Of a DNA stretch of 64,000 bases, positions 37,273 through 45,843 are shown in pieces. Numbering within the stretch: the first letter of the stretch is position 1; each line of letters begins with the position of its first letter. Source of the DNA: Allobosea sp. Tri-44 (lineage in GTDB: Bacteria > Pseudomonadota > Alphaproteobacteria > Rhizobiales > Beijerinckiaceae); the NCBI RefSeq assembly GCF_004123845.1, contig NZ_NBDP01000003.1, positions 744,001 to 808,000 of the forward strand, given 5' to 3'. The notes beneath the pieces were generated by a model. It was not told the DNA's origin and did no database searches. It worked only from the letters and a program-made list of their open reading frames with translations. A program made the position numbers and the translations under genes.

Positions 37273-37997
37273 CGCCGCATCAGGTTGACGAGGCGGCCCT
37301 GGATCTTGACCCGGTCCGGCCCGAGCACGCGCGTCTCATAGGCCGGGTTGGCGGCCTCGAGAGCGATCGAGGAGCCACGCTTGCGCAGCCGCTTCAGTGT
37401 CGCCTCCTCGTCGTCGATCAGGGCGACGATGATGTCGCCGGTATTGGCGCTGTCCTGCTTGCGGATCACGACGGTATCGCCGTCGAGGATGCCGGCTTCG
37501 ATCATCGAATCGCCGCGGACTTCCAGCGCGTAATGCTCGCCGCCGCCAAGCATGTCGGCGGGCATGGACACGCTGTGGCTGCGATCCTGGATCGCCGAGA
37601 TCGGCGTGCCGGCCGCGATCCGGCCCATGACCGGGATCGAGACGGTGGCGCGCCCGCTTTCCTCGGCGCCCGTGGGGCGCGGCTTCGCCAGGGTCGCGGC
37701 AGGAGCGGGCGGGGTCTGGCCGAGCCCGCCCTGGACGATGGAGGGGCTGAAGCGGGCGCGCTGCGCCTGCGGTCCGCCGATGCCGTCCGGCATCTTGATG
37801 ACTTCGAGGGCGCGGGCCCGGTTCGGAAGCCGGCGAATGAATCCGCGCTCCTCCAGCGCCATGATCAGGCGGTGGATGCCGGATTTGGAGCGCAGGTCGA
37901 GCGCGTCCTTCATCTCGTCGAAGGAGGGCGGCACCCCGGATTCGCGCAGGCGCTCATGGATGAAGCGAAGCAGTTCAAACTGTTTGCGTGTCAGCAT
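37266..37997 (-). CDS. lexA: LexA repressor
   Basis: SOS master repressor, inactivated by RecA-stimulated self-cleavage. The 243-residue protein starts [17 protein letters not shown] at ATG 37995-37997 and has the winged-helix domain ([20 protein letters not shown]). A long linker leads to the Ala-Gly cleavage site in [12 protein letters not shown] and the peptidase S24 domain with catalytic Ser in [14 protein letters not shown] and Lys in EEATLKRL. The linker makes it longer than the 202-residue E. coli protein, as usual in alphaproteobacteria. It is autoregulated through the box at 38054-38068. Confidence 0.97.
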   Translation of the reverse strand: MLTRKQFELLRFIHERLRESGVPPSFDEMKDALDLRSKSGIHRLIMALEERGFIRRLPNRARALEVIKMPDGIGGPQAQRARFSPSIVQGGLGQTPPAPAATLAKPRPTGAEESGRATVSIPVMGRIAAGTPISAIQDRSHSVSMPADMLGGGEHYALEVRGDSMIEAGILDGDTVVIRKQDSANTGDIIVALIDDEEATLKRLRKRGSSIALEAANPAYETRVLGPDRVKIQGRLVNLMRRY

Positions 37998-38029
37998 GGT
38001 CGCGCCGCTCGCCTCTCGGGCTGGAATCG

Positions 38030-38073
38030 AAACAAAGCACGAACACCATACTCGTTCGCCTTGTGTTCCGCAA
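38030..38073 (-). promoter_or_regulatory. lexA promoter with LexA operator
   Basis: On the minus strand TTGCGG (38068-38073) and TATGGT (38045-38050) are 17 bases apart, a plausible sigma70 promoter 48 bases or more upstream of lexA. A perfect LexA box GAAC-N7-GAAC (38054-38068) fills the spacer. A weaker half-matching box (AAAC-N7-GAAC read on the plus strand, 38030-38044) lies near the start site. Repression by steric block is expected. Confidence 0.88.
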
Positions 38074-38101
38074 GGCGCGTCCTGCCGCAAGGTGAACGGA
38101 T

Positions 38102-39313
38102 TCAGCGCAGCGGGATAATGCGGCAAGGATCGCCTGCCTTGGCGGCCTCGGCAAAGACCGGGCGGATCACCAGGGCCTCGGCCCGCGACAAATTCGCCAG
38201 CATCGACGAATCCTGCTTGGCAAAGGGCCTGACGCGGCGCTCGCCATCGACCGTCTCGATGGTGGCGCGCAAATAGTCCTGGCGCTCGTCATTGGCCGGC
38301 AGATCGATGGCGAGGATGGCGGGCTCGCTGCGGTCGCGCTCGGGATCGTCGATGCCGAGTAGCGCCTCGACCAGCGGCATGGCGAAGAGATGCCCGCAGA
38401 CGATCGAGGAGACCGGGTTGCCGGGGAGGCCGAGCGCGACCATGGGTCCGAGCCGGCCCATCATCATCGGCTTGCCCGGGCGCATCGCGATCTTCCAGAA
38501 GCCGAGCTCCATACCCTGCGCCTTCAGCGCCGCCTGGACGAGGTCGTGCTCGCCGACCGAGGCGCCGCCGAGCGTGATCAGCACGTCGGCGCCGGCCGTG
38601 CGCGCCGCCTCGATCTTGGCGGCGAGGTCGGGGTGGTTGTCGCGGGCGATGCCGAGGTCGAGCGCGATGCCGCCGGCCTGCTCGACCAGTGCGGCGAGCG
38701 CAAAGCTGTTGGAGGCGACGATCTGGTCGGGGCCGACCGGCTCGCCGGGCAGGACGAGCTCGTCGCCGGTGGCGAGGATCGCGACCAGCGGCTTGCGGCG
38801 GACCGCGAGCGCCGGGTGTCCCGCTGCCGCAGCGAGGCCGAGCGCGGCGCTATCGAGCCGGCGGCCGGCTTTCAGCAGGATTTCGCCGGTCCTGAAGTCG
38901 AGCCCCGCTAGGCGGACGAACTGGCCCTGGTCGGTGGGTTTGGTGACACGGATCACCGGGCCGCCGACGCCTTCGGCATGTTCCTGAATGAGGATCGTGT
39001 CCGCGCCTTCGGGCAATGGCGCTCCGGTAAATATTCGTACCGTCTCGCCAAGAGAAATCTTGCCGGAGAAGCCGCGACCGGCGGCGGACTCGCCGACAAC
39101 GCGGAGCTCGGCGCCGCGCGCCAAATCCTCGGCACGTACGGCATAGCCGTCCATGGCTGAGTTGGCGAAAGGCGGCTGGGTCCGCAGCGCCGCGACGTCC
39201 TCGGCTAGCACGCGGCCGGCGCAATTAGCGAGCGGCAGCGTCTCGACCGGCGTCGGGCCGGGCACGCTGTTGAGCAGCGCCCTGAGTGCGACGGGTACGG
39301 GGGTGAGGCTCAT
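38102..39313 (-). CDS. moeA: Molybdopterin molybdotransferase
   Basis: Inserts molybdate into adenylylated molybdopterin. The 403-residue protein has the MoeA pattern: [20 protein letters not shown] near the N-terminus, [40 protein letters not shown], and [11 protein letters not shown]. It follows moaC with a two-base gap and precedes lexA in the conserved trpG-trpD-trpC-moaC-moeA-lexA order. Confidence 0.96.
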   Translation of the reverse strand: MSLTPVPVALRALLNSVPGPTPVETLPLANCAGRVLAEDVAALRTQPPFANSAMDGYAVRAEDLARGAELRVVGESAAGRGFSGKISLGETVRIFTGAPLPEGADTILIQEHAEGVGGPVIRVTKPTDQGQFVRLAGLDFRTGEILLKAGRRLDSAALGLAAAAGHPALAVRRKPLVAILATGDELVLPGEPVGPDQIVASNSFALAALVEQAGGIALDLGIARDNHPDLAAKIEAARTAGADVLITLGGASVGEHDLVQAALKAQGMELGFWKIAMRPGKPMMMGRLGPMVALGLPGNPVSSIVCGHLFAMPLVEALLGIDDPERDRSEPAILAIDLPANDERQDYLRATIETVDGERRVRPFAKQDSSMLANLSRAEALVIRPVFAEAAKAGDPCRIIPLR

Positions 39314-39315
39314 GC

Positions 39316-39798
39316 CTATGGTCCTGCGAGCTCGTAGGTTCCGGATTTGCCGCCGGATTTATGCACGAGCTGGATGCCTTCGATATGCATGGCGCGATCA
39401 ACCGCCTTCACCATGTCGTAGACGGTGAGGCAGGCGACGCTGACGGCGGTCAGCGCTTCCATCTCGACGCCGGTCTTGCCGGTGAGCTTGACCTCGGCAC
39501 GAACCCGCACGCCAGGCAGGGTCTCGTCGATCGTAAGGTCCACTGCGATCTTGGTCAGCAGCAGCGGGTGGCAGAGCGGGATCAGTTCATGAGCGCGCTT
39601 GGCCGCCATGATGCCGGCGAGGCGGGCGGTGCCGAGGACGTCGCCCTTCTTGGCCTCGCCATCACGGACGATCGCCAGCGTCTCGGGCTGCATCACGACG
39701 TGGCCTTCGGCGACCGCGACGCGGACGGTCTCGGCCTTGTCGCCGACATCGACCATATGGGCCGCGCCCTTCTGGTCGAGATGGGTGAGGCGGCTCAC
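39316..39798 (-). CDS. moaC: Cyclic pyranopterin monophosphate synthase
   Basis: Completes cyclic pyranopterin formation together with MoaA. The 160-residue protein has the family's standard length and motifs: [35 protein letters not shown] with the catalytic His, and [20 protein letters not shown]. It overlaps trpC by four bases, so it is coupled to tryptophan synthesis genes although the pathways are unrelated; the linkage is conserved in relatives. Confidence 0.97.
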   Translation of the reverse strand: MSRLTHLDQKGAAHMVDVGDKAETVRVAVAEGHVVMQPETLAIVRDGEAKKGDVLGTARLAGIMAAKRAHELIPLCHPLLLTKIAVDLTIDETLPGVRVRAEVKLTGKTGVEMEALTAVSVACLTVYDMVKAVDRAMHIEGIQLVHKSGGKSGTYELAGP

Positions 39799-40607
39799 GC
39801 CGCCGCCTCGGTGGTCTTGCCAGTCAGAAGCTCGCGCGTTGCAGCTGCCACGTCTGCCTGGCGCATCAGGCTCTCGCCGACCAGGAAGGTGTTGACGCCG
39901 CAGGCCTGCAGGCGGGCGATGTCGGCATGCGTGAAAATGCCGCTCTCGCCGACGAGCAGGCGGTCCTTCGGCACGCGCGGCGCCAATCGCTCGGTGACGG
40001 CGAGGTTGAGTTCGAAGCTGCGCAGGTCGCGATTGTTGATGCCGACCAGCCTGGTGTCGAGCGTCAGAGCCCGCTCCAGTTCGGCCTCGTCATGGACCTC
40101 GGCGAGCGCGGCCATGCCGAGCGCCTTCGCCGTGGCAGTGAGCTCGCGCGCCGCGGCATCGTCGAGCGAGGCCATGATGATCAGGATGCAGTCGGCGCCC
40201 CAGCTCCGCGCCTCGAAGACCTGGTAGGGCTCGAACATGAAGTCCTTGCGCAGGCCGGGCAGGCCGGAGGCGGCGCGCGCCTCGTCAAGGTATTCCGGCC
40301 GGCCCTGGAAGGAGGGCGTGTCGGTCAGGACCGAGAGGCAGGCGGCGCCGCCTTCGGCATAGGCCCTGGCCAGCGCCGGCGGGTCGAAATCGGCGCGGAT
40401 CAGCCCCTTTGACGGAGAGGCCTTCTTGATCTCGGCAATCAGGGCCGGGCCGCCGGCGCGATGCTTGGCCTCCAGCGCGCCGATGAAGTCGCGTGGCGCC
40501 GGCATCGCCGCAGCGCGCTTTTCGATCTCGGCTTGCGGCACCGCGGCACGCGCTGCCGCGATCTCCTCGCGCTTATAGGCCTCGATCCGCTTCAGGATGT
40601 CGGACAT
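39795..40607 (-). CDS. trpC: Indole-3-glycerol phosphate synthase
   Basis: Fourth step of tryptophan synthesis. A monofunctional TrpC of 270 residues with a TIM-barrel fold: [22 protein letters not shown] (in part), [29 protein letters not shown] and the C-terminal [15 protein letters not shown]. The catalytic Lys/Glu residues are present. It lies nine bases after trpD and overlaps moaC by four bases. Confidence 0.97.
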   Translation of the reverse strand: MSDILKRIEAYKREEIAAARAAVPQAEIEKRAAAMPAPRDFIGALEAKHRAGGPALIAEIKKASPSKGLIRADFDPPALARAYAEGGAACLSVLTDTPSFQGRPEYLDEARAASGLPGLRKDFMFEPYQVFEARSWGADCILIIMASLDDAAARELTATAKALGMAALAEVHDEAELERALTLDTRLVGINNRDLRSFELNLAVTERLAPRVPKDRLLVGESGIFTHADIARLQACGVNTFLVGESLMRQADVAAATRELLTGKTTEAAA

Positions 40608-40616
40608 GGGGCAGCC

Positions 40617-41630
40617 TCACGCATTGGAGCTAGCGACCAGGGTCGCGAGCGCAGCCTTGGCCTTGCCATTGTCCAACACCGCATAGGCCTGCGCCAGCCC
40701 CTCGCCAAGCGTGGCCGCCTTGCCGGCGACGACGAGCGCGGCGGCGGCGTTGAAGGCGGCGATGTCGCGGAACGCGCTCCTGGCGCCGCCGAGCACGTCC
40801 TGCAGCGCCTGCGCATTCTGTGCTGGCTCGCCGCCGCGCAGATCCTCAGGCTTCGCACGGGCGATGCCGACATCCTCGGGCGCGATCGAGAAGCTCTCGA
40901 TCTTGCCGTCCTTCAGCGCGATCACGCGGGTCGGGCCGGTGGTGGTGATCTCGTCGAGGCCGTCGGAGCCGTGCACGGCCCAGACCGTCTTCGAGCCGAG
41001 CGATTGCAGCACCTTGACCATCGGCTCGAGCCAGGTTTCGGAGAAGGCGCCGATCAACTGCTTCTTGACGCCAGCCGGGTTCGAGAGCGGTCCGACCAGG
41101 TTGAAGATGGTGCGGGTGCCGAGCTCGGTGCGCACCGGTCCGACATGGCGCATCGAGGCGTGGTGGGTCGGCGCGAACATGAAGCCGACGCCGGCCTCTG
41201 CGATGCAGCGCTCGGTGCCGGCAGGTTCCAGCCCGACTTTGACGCCGAGTGCAGTCAGCACGTCGGCGGCGCCGGAGCGCGAGGAGGCGGCGCGGTTGCC
41301 GTGCTTGGCGACCGGCACGCCGCAGGCGGCGACGATGATCGAAGCCAGCGTCGAGACGTTGTAGGAGCCGGAGGCATCGCCACCGGTGCCGACGATATCG
41401 ATGGCGTCGGCAGGGGCATCGACCGTGAGCATGCGCGAGCGCATCGCGGTGACGGCGCCGGCGATCTCCTCGGTAGTCTCGCCGCGCACCCGCAGCGCCA
41501 TCAGGAAGGCGGCGGCCTGCGCATTCGTGACCTCGCCGGAGAGCATGGCCTCGAAGGCGTCGCGGGCTTCCTCGCGCGACAGCGAGGCGCCGGTCGCGAC
41601 CTTGGCGATGAAGGGTTTGAAGTCGTCCAT
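40617..41630 (-). CDS. trpD: Anthranilate phosphoribosyltransferase
   Basis: Transfers phosphoribose from PRPP to anthranilate. The 337-residue protein from ATG 41628-41630 has the PRPP-binding [31 protein letters not shown] and [11 protein letters not shown] motifs. It is a monofunctional TrpD, separate from trpG, which lies 14 bases upstream. A longer upstream reading of the frame was not used because [12 protein letters not shown] is the canonical N-terminus. Confidence 0.97.
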   Translation of the reverse strand: MDDFKPFIAKVATGASLSREEARDAFEAMLSGEVTNAQAAAFLMALRVRGETTEEIAGAVTAMRSRMLTVDAPADAIDIVGTGGDASGSYNVSTLASIIVAACGVPVAKHGNRAASSRSGAADVLTALGVKVGLEPAGTERCIAEAGVGFMFAPTHHASMRHVGPVRTELGTRTIFNLVGPLSNPAGVKKQLIGAFSETWLEPMVKVLQSLGSKTVWAVHGSDGLDEITTTGPTRVIALKDGKIESFSIAPEDVGIARAKPEDLRGGEPAQNAQALQDVLGGARSAFRDIAAFNAAAALVVAGKAATLGEGLAQAYAVLDNGKAKAALATLVASSNA

Positions 41631-41644
41631 GGGAACTCGATCGA

Positions 41645-42262
41645 TCAGGCTGTCGCGGAAAGGGCGGCTTTTTGATTCTGGCGCGACCATCGCTCGGCGA
41701 GATCGAGGAAATTGCGCAGGATCGTCGCGCCGTGCTCCGAGGCGATGCTCTCGGGGTGGAACTGCACGCCATGCACCGGCAGGTCGCGATGCGACAGCGC
41801 CATGATCATGCCGTCGCCGGATTCGGCCTCGATCGAGAGCTCTGCCGGGCAGCTTTCCCTGCGGACGACCAGCGAGTGATAGCGCGTCGCCTCGAGCGGG
41901 CCGTTGATGCCGTGGAACAGGCCGCGGGCGCGATGGGTGATGGTCGAGACCTTGCCGTGCATCGGCAGGGGGGCGCGCACCACCTCGCCGCCGAAGACCT
42001 GGCCGATCGCCTGCAGGCCGAGGCAGACGCCGAAGATCGGCTTTTGGCTAGCGCCTTCGCGGACGAGATCGAGGCAGATGCCGGCTTCGTTCGGCGTACA
42101 GGGGCCGGGCGAGAGCACGATCGCGTCATGGTCGCCGGAGAGGGCTTCGCCGACGGAGAGCATGTCGTTACGGCGCACGTCGACCGTGGCGCCGAGCCCG
42201 CCGATCAGGTGGACCAGGTTCCAGGTGAAGCTGTCGTAGTTGTCGATCAGCAGGATGCGCAT
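41645..42262 (-). CDS. trpG: Anthranilate synthase glutamine amidotransferase subunit
   Basis: Supplies ammonia from glutamine to TrpE. The 205-residue class I amidotransferase starts [18 protein letters not shown] and has [12 protein letters not shown], the catalytic Cys in [12 protein letters not shown], and the His-Glu pair in [14 protein letters not shown]. It heads the trpG-trpD-trpC run. Its partner trpE lies about 10 kb upstream on the same strand, beyond an accessory gene block, so the two subunits are not co-transcribed here. Confidence 0.95.
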   Translation of the reverse strand: MRILLIDNYDSFTWNLVHLIGGLGATVDVRRNDMLSVGEALSGDHDAIVLSPGPCTPNEAGICLDLVREGASQKPIFGVCLGLQAIGQVFGGEVVRAPLPMHGKVSTITHRARGLFHGINGPLEATRYHSLVVRRESCPAELSIEAESGDGMIMALSHRDLPVHGVQFHPESIASEHGATILRNFLDLAERWSRQNQKAALSATA

Positions 42263-42391
42263 TGCGTCGGGGCCGTCCCCACCCAGTTTCTCGGGTTTTG
42301 CACATGCCCCCGAACGCGCGTGCCGGTCAAGCGCGAGGGCGCGGAGCTGGTCGCTCCGCGCCCTCGCTGGGAGAGTTTCCTCAGTATGCTC

Positions 42392-42497
42392 CGTCATTCC
42401 GGCTGGAGCGAAGCGGAACGCCGGAATCCATCGTCGAGCTGTGCGCCCTGCGATGGATTCCGGAGCTGCGCTGCTCCGCAGCTTGTCCGGAATGACG
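42392..42497. repeat. Palindromic intergenic repeat (CGTCATTCCGG type)
   Basis: CGTCATTCCGG (42392-42402) and CCGGAATGACG (42487-42497) are perfect terminal inverted arms. Inside, GGAATCCATCG and CGATGGATTCC form a second inverted pair. The roughly 106-base unit would fold into a long hairpin. This is the sort of palindromic element found in many copies between genes in Rhizobiales. It sits between trpG and the DUF1579 gene, at the edge of the accessory block. Confidence 0.8.
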
Positions 42498-42512
42498 GTG
42501 TGGTGGGCCGAC

Positions 42513-43049
42513 CTACTTCACCCGGCGGTAGTGCGCCGTCATGAACTGGACCCACTCGCCATCCTCGCCCTTGCCGCGCGAGGACAGGATGTGGTGGTCC
42601 GGGCTCTTGATCTCGACGATGTCCTGATAGGCCGCCGTCTTGCCGGGATTGGCGAAGTCCGGGCCTTCGGTGTCGAGGGTCAGCACCGTTCCGTCGGCGC
42701 TGCGCGTGCCGGTGTAGACCCATTGGTTGCCCATCATCGAGCCGATGAAAGAGCCGACATAGCGCTCCTTCAGTGGATCATAGCCGAGCGTGATCCGGGT
42801 CTTCGCCGGGCTGCCGTCCGGCATCTGGCCTGTGCCGTCGCCGACGAGCCAGAGCCTGCCAATGGACGAGTAGGACTGTGTACCAGAAAACTTCATCGGC
42901 GGCTGGTCCGGGCCCATCATGCATTCGGTCTCGTAGGTCCATTCGCCGACGAGCTGGAGGAGCCAGTCATGTTCCGCCTGGGGCTTGGCCGGCGTGCAGC
43001 CGGACAGGTCGCCGGCCTGCGGTTTGTCGAGTTCTGCTGCGTTGCTCAT
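42513..43049 (-). CDS. DUF1579 family protein
   Basis: A 178-residue soluble protein of the DUF1579 type: HDWLLQLVGEWTYETECMMG, PMKFSGTQSYSSIGRLWLVG, then LGYDPLKERYVGSFIGSMM and WVYTGT. The family has a lipocalin-like beta-barrel and no assigned function, but is frequently found beside SRPBCC and YCII/ECF genes, as here. It lies 54 bases downstream of the SRPBCC gene on the same strand, so they may be co-transcribed. Confidence 0.85.
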   Translation of the reverse strand: MSNAAELDKPQAGDLSGCTPAKPQAEHDWLLQLVGEWTYETECMMGPDQPPMKFSGTQSYSSIGRLWLVGDGTGQMPDGSPAKTRITLGYDPLKERYVGSFIGSMMGNQWVYTGTRSADGTVLTLDTEGPDFANPGKTAAYQDIVEIKSPDHHILSSRGKGEDGEWVQFMTAHYRRVK

Positions 43050-43103
43050 GGTTCTTCCTCCTTGGCTTTGCTTCTGTGGCGTGGACAGTCGAATGCGCCG
43101 TGG

Positions 43104-43655
43104 TCAGGCCGCGGCAGCAACCAGTTGCGGTCGCTCGGTGGCCTGCTTGAGGGCGGCGAGGCCCTTCTCGAAATCGCCGCCGACCATGCGATCCATGTTG
43201 AAGATCGTGCCCATCAGCTTGCCGATGAACGGGCAGCCGCCCTGCATGTGCCAGGTCACCAGCGTACCGCCCTCTGCCGGGGTGAGGCTGAAGGTGATCA
43301 GGTTGTGGCAGGCCATGGGCTTGGTCATGTCGAGCGTGACGGCGAGCTTCACCGGCGCCTGGACCTCGACGATGGCGAGCTCGCCGGTGCCGGCCTGCTT
43401 GTTGCCGTCGAAGGCGTAGACGGCGCCGACACCGGAGGTCGCGCCCTTGAAGCTGCGCTTCATCGCCGGATCCTTCTTCTCATAGGGCGACCAGGCACCC
43501 CATTCCTGGAAGTCTGCGAGCAGGGCGAAGATGCGCTCGGGCGTCGCCCGGATCGTCGCGGAACGGCTGACCTCGAAAATATCGGGCTTGCGTGCGGCGA
43601 CAATGAGGACGCCGGCGACGAAAGCGAGCACGGCGATGGCGAGATAGGTGAGCAT
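43104..43655 (-). CDS. SRPBCC (START-like) domain protein with N-terminal membrane anchor
   Basis: A 183-residue protein beginning with a hydrophobic span (LTYLAIAVLAFVAGVLIVAA) followed by a SRPBCC/polyketide-cyclase domain (SATIRATPERIFALLADFQEWGAW, WHMQGGCPF). Such domains bind hydrophobic ligands in a deep cavity. ATG 43653-43655 has CAGGAG upstream; earlier in-frame starts are not supported. It is the upstream partner of the DUF1579 gene and lies beyond the ECF42 operon. Confidence 0.87.
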   Translation of the reverse strand: MLTYLAIAVLAFVAGVLIVAARKPDIFEVSRSATIRATPERIFALLADFQEWGAWSPYEKKDPAMKRSFKGATSGVGAVYAFDGNKQAGTGELAIVEVQAPVKLAVTLDMTKPMACHNLITFSLTPAEGGTLVTWHMQGGCPFIGKLMGTIFNMDRMVGGDFEKGLAALKQATERPQLVAAAA

Positions 43656-43987
43656 GACGTTCTCCTGTTTTGACGGGCGCTTTGCTTGATATTCGCGACC
43701 GGTGAATTCCGGCCGGTCCGCACCAAGGACGTAGGCGCCTTGGGCGATCCGACAGGGCGGTCGAAAAAACTTTTCCCGCTTCCCCGCCGCCTCGGCTCGC
43801 TGCACAATCCCTTCAGGTTCCTGGCATCAGGAATCACTGGCAAGCGGTTGTCATCGATAAGTTTTCGGCTTTGATCGTATCCCGCCAGCGCCGTCTGATC
43901 GTCGCCCCTTTGAAGCAAGGACGAGCGAGCGGGCACGATGCCGACACGGCGCCCGGAGAAATTTTTAGCAGCGGTATCTCGCCGGCC
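43656..43987. other. Intergenic region between the ECF42 sigma gene and the SRPBCC gene
   Basis: 332 bases without a credible gene. It contains the CAGGAG ribosome site of the SRPBCC gene and an inverted repeat GACCGG/CCGGTC (43697-43718) about 45-65 bases upstream of that start, which could be an operator. I see no clear -35/-10 pair and no intrinsic terminator after the sigma gene. Confidence 0.4.
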
Positions 43988-45250
43988 TCAGCCGGCTGCG
44001 GCCTGTCCGCTTTCGCGCATCAGCCGGTCGATGTGCTGGCGGATATGGGCGGCTTCGCTAGCCGAGCCGGCGAGCCCGATGGCACGGTCGAAGGCGGCGC
44101 GCGCCTCGCGGCTGCGGCCAAGCTGCATCAGCAGCCAGCCCTTGAAGCCGAAGAAGTAGAAATAGCCCGAGAGCTGCTGTTCCAGCGGCTCGACCATGGC
44201 GAGCGCTGCCTCCGGCCCACGCAGCTTGGCGATGGCGACGGCGCGGTTGAGTGTGATGACCGGCGAAGGCTGGATATGTTCAAGCGTGGCGTAGAGGACA
44301 TCGATCTGGGCCCAGTCGGTCTCGTCCGGCCGCGCGGCGCGAGCATGGACACCAGCGATCCCGGCCTGGATCTGGTAGGGGCCGGGCCTGCGGTGGCGCA
44401 TCGCCTTGTCGACGAGAGCGAGCCCTTCGGCGATCATTTCGCGATCCCAGAGCGAACGATCCTGGTCCTCGAGCAGGATGATCTGGCCGCCGGCATCAAG
44501 TCTGGCCGGCGCGCGGGCGTGCTGGAGCAGCATCAGCGCCAATAGGCCCATGATCTCCGGCTCTGTCGGGAATAGCCGCAGCAGCAGCCGCATCAGCCGG
44601 ATCGCTTCCTCGCTGAAGGGGCGGCGGCGGTCGCCCTCGGCGCCACTCGCAGAATAGCCCTCGTTGAAGACGAGGTAGAGCATCGCGGCCACCGCCGCGA
44701 GGCGCTCGGCGCGCTCGACCGGGCCGGGAGTCTCAAAGGGAACGTCGGCAGCGGCGACCCGCGCCTTGGCGCGGGTGATGCGCTGCTCCATCGCGCTCTC
44801 GCCGACGAGGAAGGCGCGAGCGATCTGCTTCACCGTCAGCCCCGAGACGATGCGCAGGGCCAGCGCGACCTGCTGTGTCGATGGCAGGTCGGGATGGCAG
44901 CAGATGAACAGCAGCCGCAGGATGTCGTCGCGGTAATGGCCGCCGTCGAGCCGCTCGGCAACCTCGCTCTCGGCATCGTCGAGGTCGGAAAGCTGGTCGT
45001 CTTCCGGCAGGGCCGTTTGCTTCTTTTGCCGCCTGACCTGGTCGAGCGCGACATTGCGGCCGACGAAGATCAGCCAGGCGGCGGGATCGCGCGGCGGGCC
45101 GTTCTGCGGCCAGGTCCGGAGCGCCCTCAAGCACGCCTCTTGATAGGCCTCCTCGGCGACATCGAGATCGCGGAAATAGCGCAGCAGGGCGCTGATCGCC
45201 TGAGGCCGCGCCGAGGTCAGCGCCGCGTGGATCCAGGCGATCTCGGCCAT
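43988..45250 (-). CDS. ECF42-type RNA polymerase sigma factor with C-terminal TPR-like domain
   Basis: A 420-residue sigma factor. Sigma region 2 (AISALLRYFRDLDVAEEAYQ, PAAWLIFVGRNVALDQ) and region 4 (LALRIVSGLTVKQIARAFLV) occupy about residues 1-180; the rest is a helical repeat extension (FNEGYSASG, RLMRLLLRLFPTEPEIMGL, VITLNRAVAIAKLRGPEAAL) typical of ECF42. These sigmas have no classical anti-sigma factor; the C-terminal domain is thought to control activity. The start (ATG 45248-45250) lies two bases after the stop of the YCII gene, the conserved genomic partner. Confidence 0.92.
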   Translation of the reverse strand: MAEIAWIHAALTSARPQAISALLRYFRDLDVAEEAYQEACLRALRTWPQNGPPRDPAAWLIFVGRNVALDQVRRQKKQTALPEDDQLSDLDDAESEVAERLDGGHYRDDILRLLFICCHPDLPSTQQVALALRIVSGLTVKQIARAFLVGESAMEQRITRAKARVAAADVPFETPGPVERAERLAAVAAMLYLVFNEGYSASGAEGDRRRPFSEEAIRLMRLLLRLFPTEPEIMGLLALMLLQHARAPARLDAGGQIILLEDQDRSLWDREMIAEGLALVDKAMRHRRPGPYQIQAGIAGVHARAARPDETDWAQIDVLYATLEHIQPSPVITLNRAVAIAKLRGPEAALAMVEPLEQQLSGYFYFFGFKGWLLMQLGRSREARAAFDRAIGLAGSASEAAHIRQHIDRLMRESGQAAAG

Positions 45251-45252
45251 GA

Positions 45253-45618
45253 TCAGACTCCGGCCGGATAGTAGACGGCGAGCGGGCGGACCTCGAAGGC
45301 GCCGCCTGGATTGGCCTCGCCGAGCTCCCGCGCAATGCCGAGCGCCTCGTCGAGGTCGGCGACGTCGACGATGTAGAAGCCGAGGAACTGTTCCTTGGTC
45401 TCGGCGAAGGGGCCGTCGAGGATCAGCGGCGGATCGCGGTCCTTGCGCAGCGTCGTCGCGGCGGTGGTCGGCAGCAGCCTTGCGACCGGGCCGAGCTTTC
45501 CTTCCTTGGCGATGCGCTGGCGGATCTTTTCGAGGCGGCCCATGACCTCGTCGTTCTGCTCCTTCGACCAGGCCATGACGACCTCTTCGGAATGATAGCA
45601 AAGGATGGCGTAGTGCAT
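45253..45618 (-). CDS. YCII-related (DGPF domain) protein
   Basis: A 121-residue small protein with a ferredoxin-like YCII fold and the diagnostic LDGPFAETKEQFLGFYIVD motif. DGPF proteins are almost always encoded beside ECF42 sigma factors, and here the gene is immediately upstream and coupled. Their biochemical role is unsettled; the pair is a signalling or stress module. The ATG at 45616-45618 begins MHYAILCYHSEE, the usual N-terminus. Confidence 0.9.
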   Translation of the reverse strand: MHYAILCYHSEEVVMAWSKEQNDEVMGRLEKIRQRIAKEGKLGPVARLLPTTAATTLRKDRDPPLILDGPFAETKEQFLGFYIVDVADLDEALGIARELGEANPGGAFEVRPLAVYYPAGV

Positions 45619-45717
45619 GCGCAGCGCTCCGATTCAGGCCAAGGACGTTTGGCCGAGCCGGCAGCCGACAGGGCCGGGCAGAAAAAATCAAGCTGCGTCG
45701 ATCTTCCTCCAGACGAT

Positions 45718-45822
45718 GTCATCCCGGGCGACCGTAGGGAGACCCGGGACCCATTCCGGAACCTCTTTCGGAAAGGCTCAGGCATGGATCCCGGATCTTC
45801 GCTTCGCTGCGTCCGGGATGAC
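45718..45822. repeat. Palindromic intergenic repeat (GTCATCCCGG type)
   Basis: GTCATCCCGG (45718-45727) and CCGGGATGAC (45813-45822) are perfect inverted ends. Inside, GGGACCCAT and ATGGATCCC form an imperfect second pair. Length and layout match the repeat at 42392-42497, though the sequence is a different variant. It lies between the YCII gene start and the aldo-keto reductase stop. Confidence 0.75.
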
Positions 45823-45843
45823 GGCGCGGGAGGCGAGAAGGGG

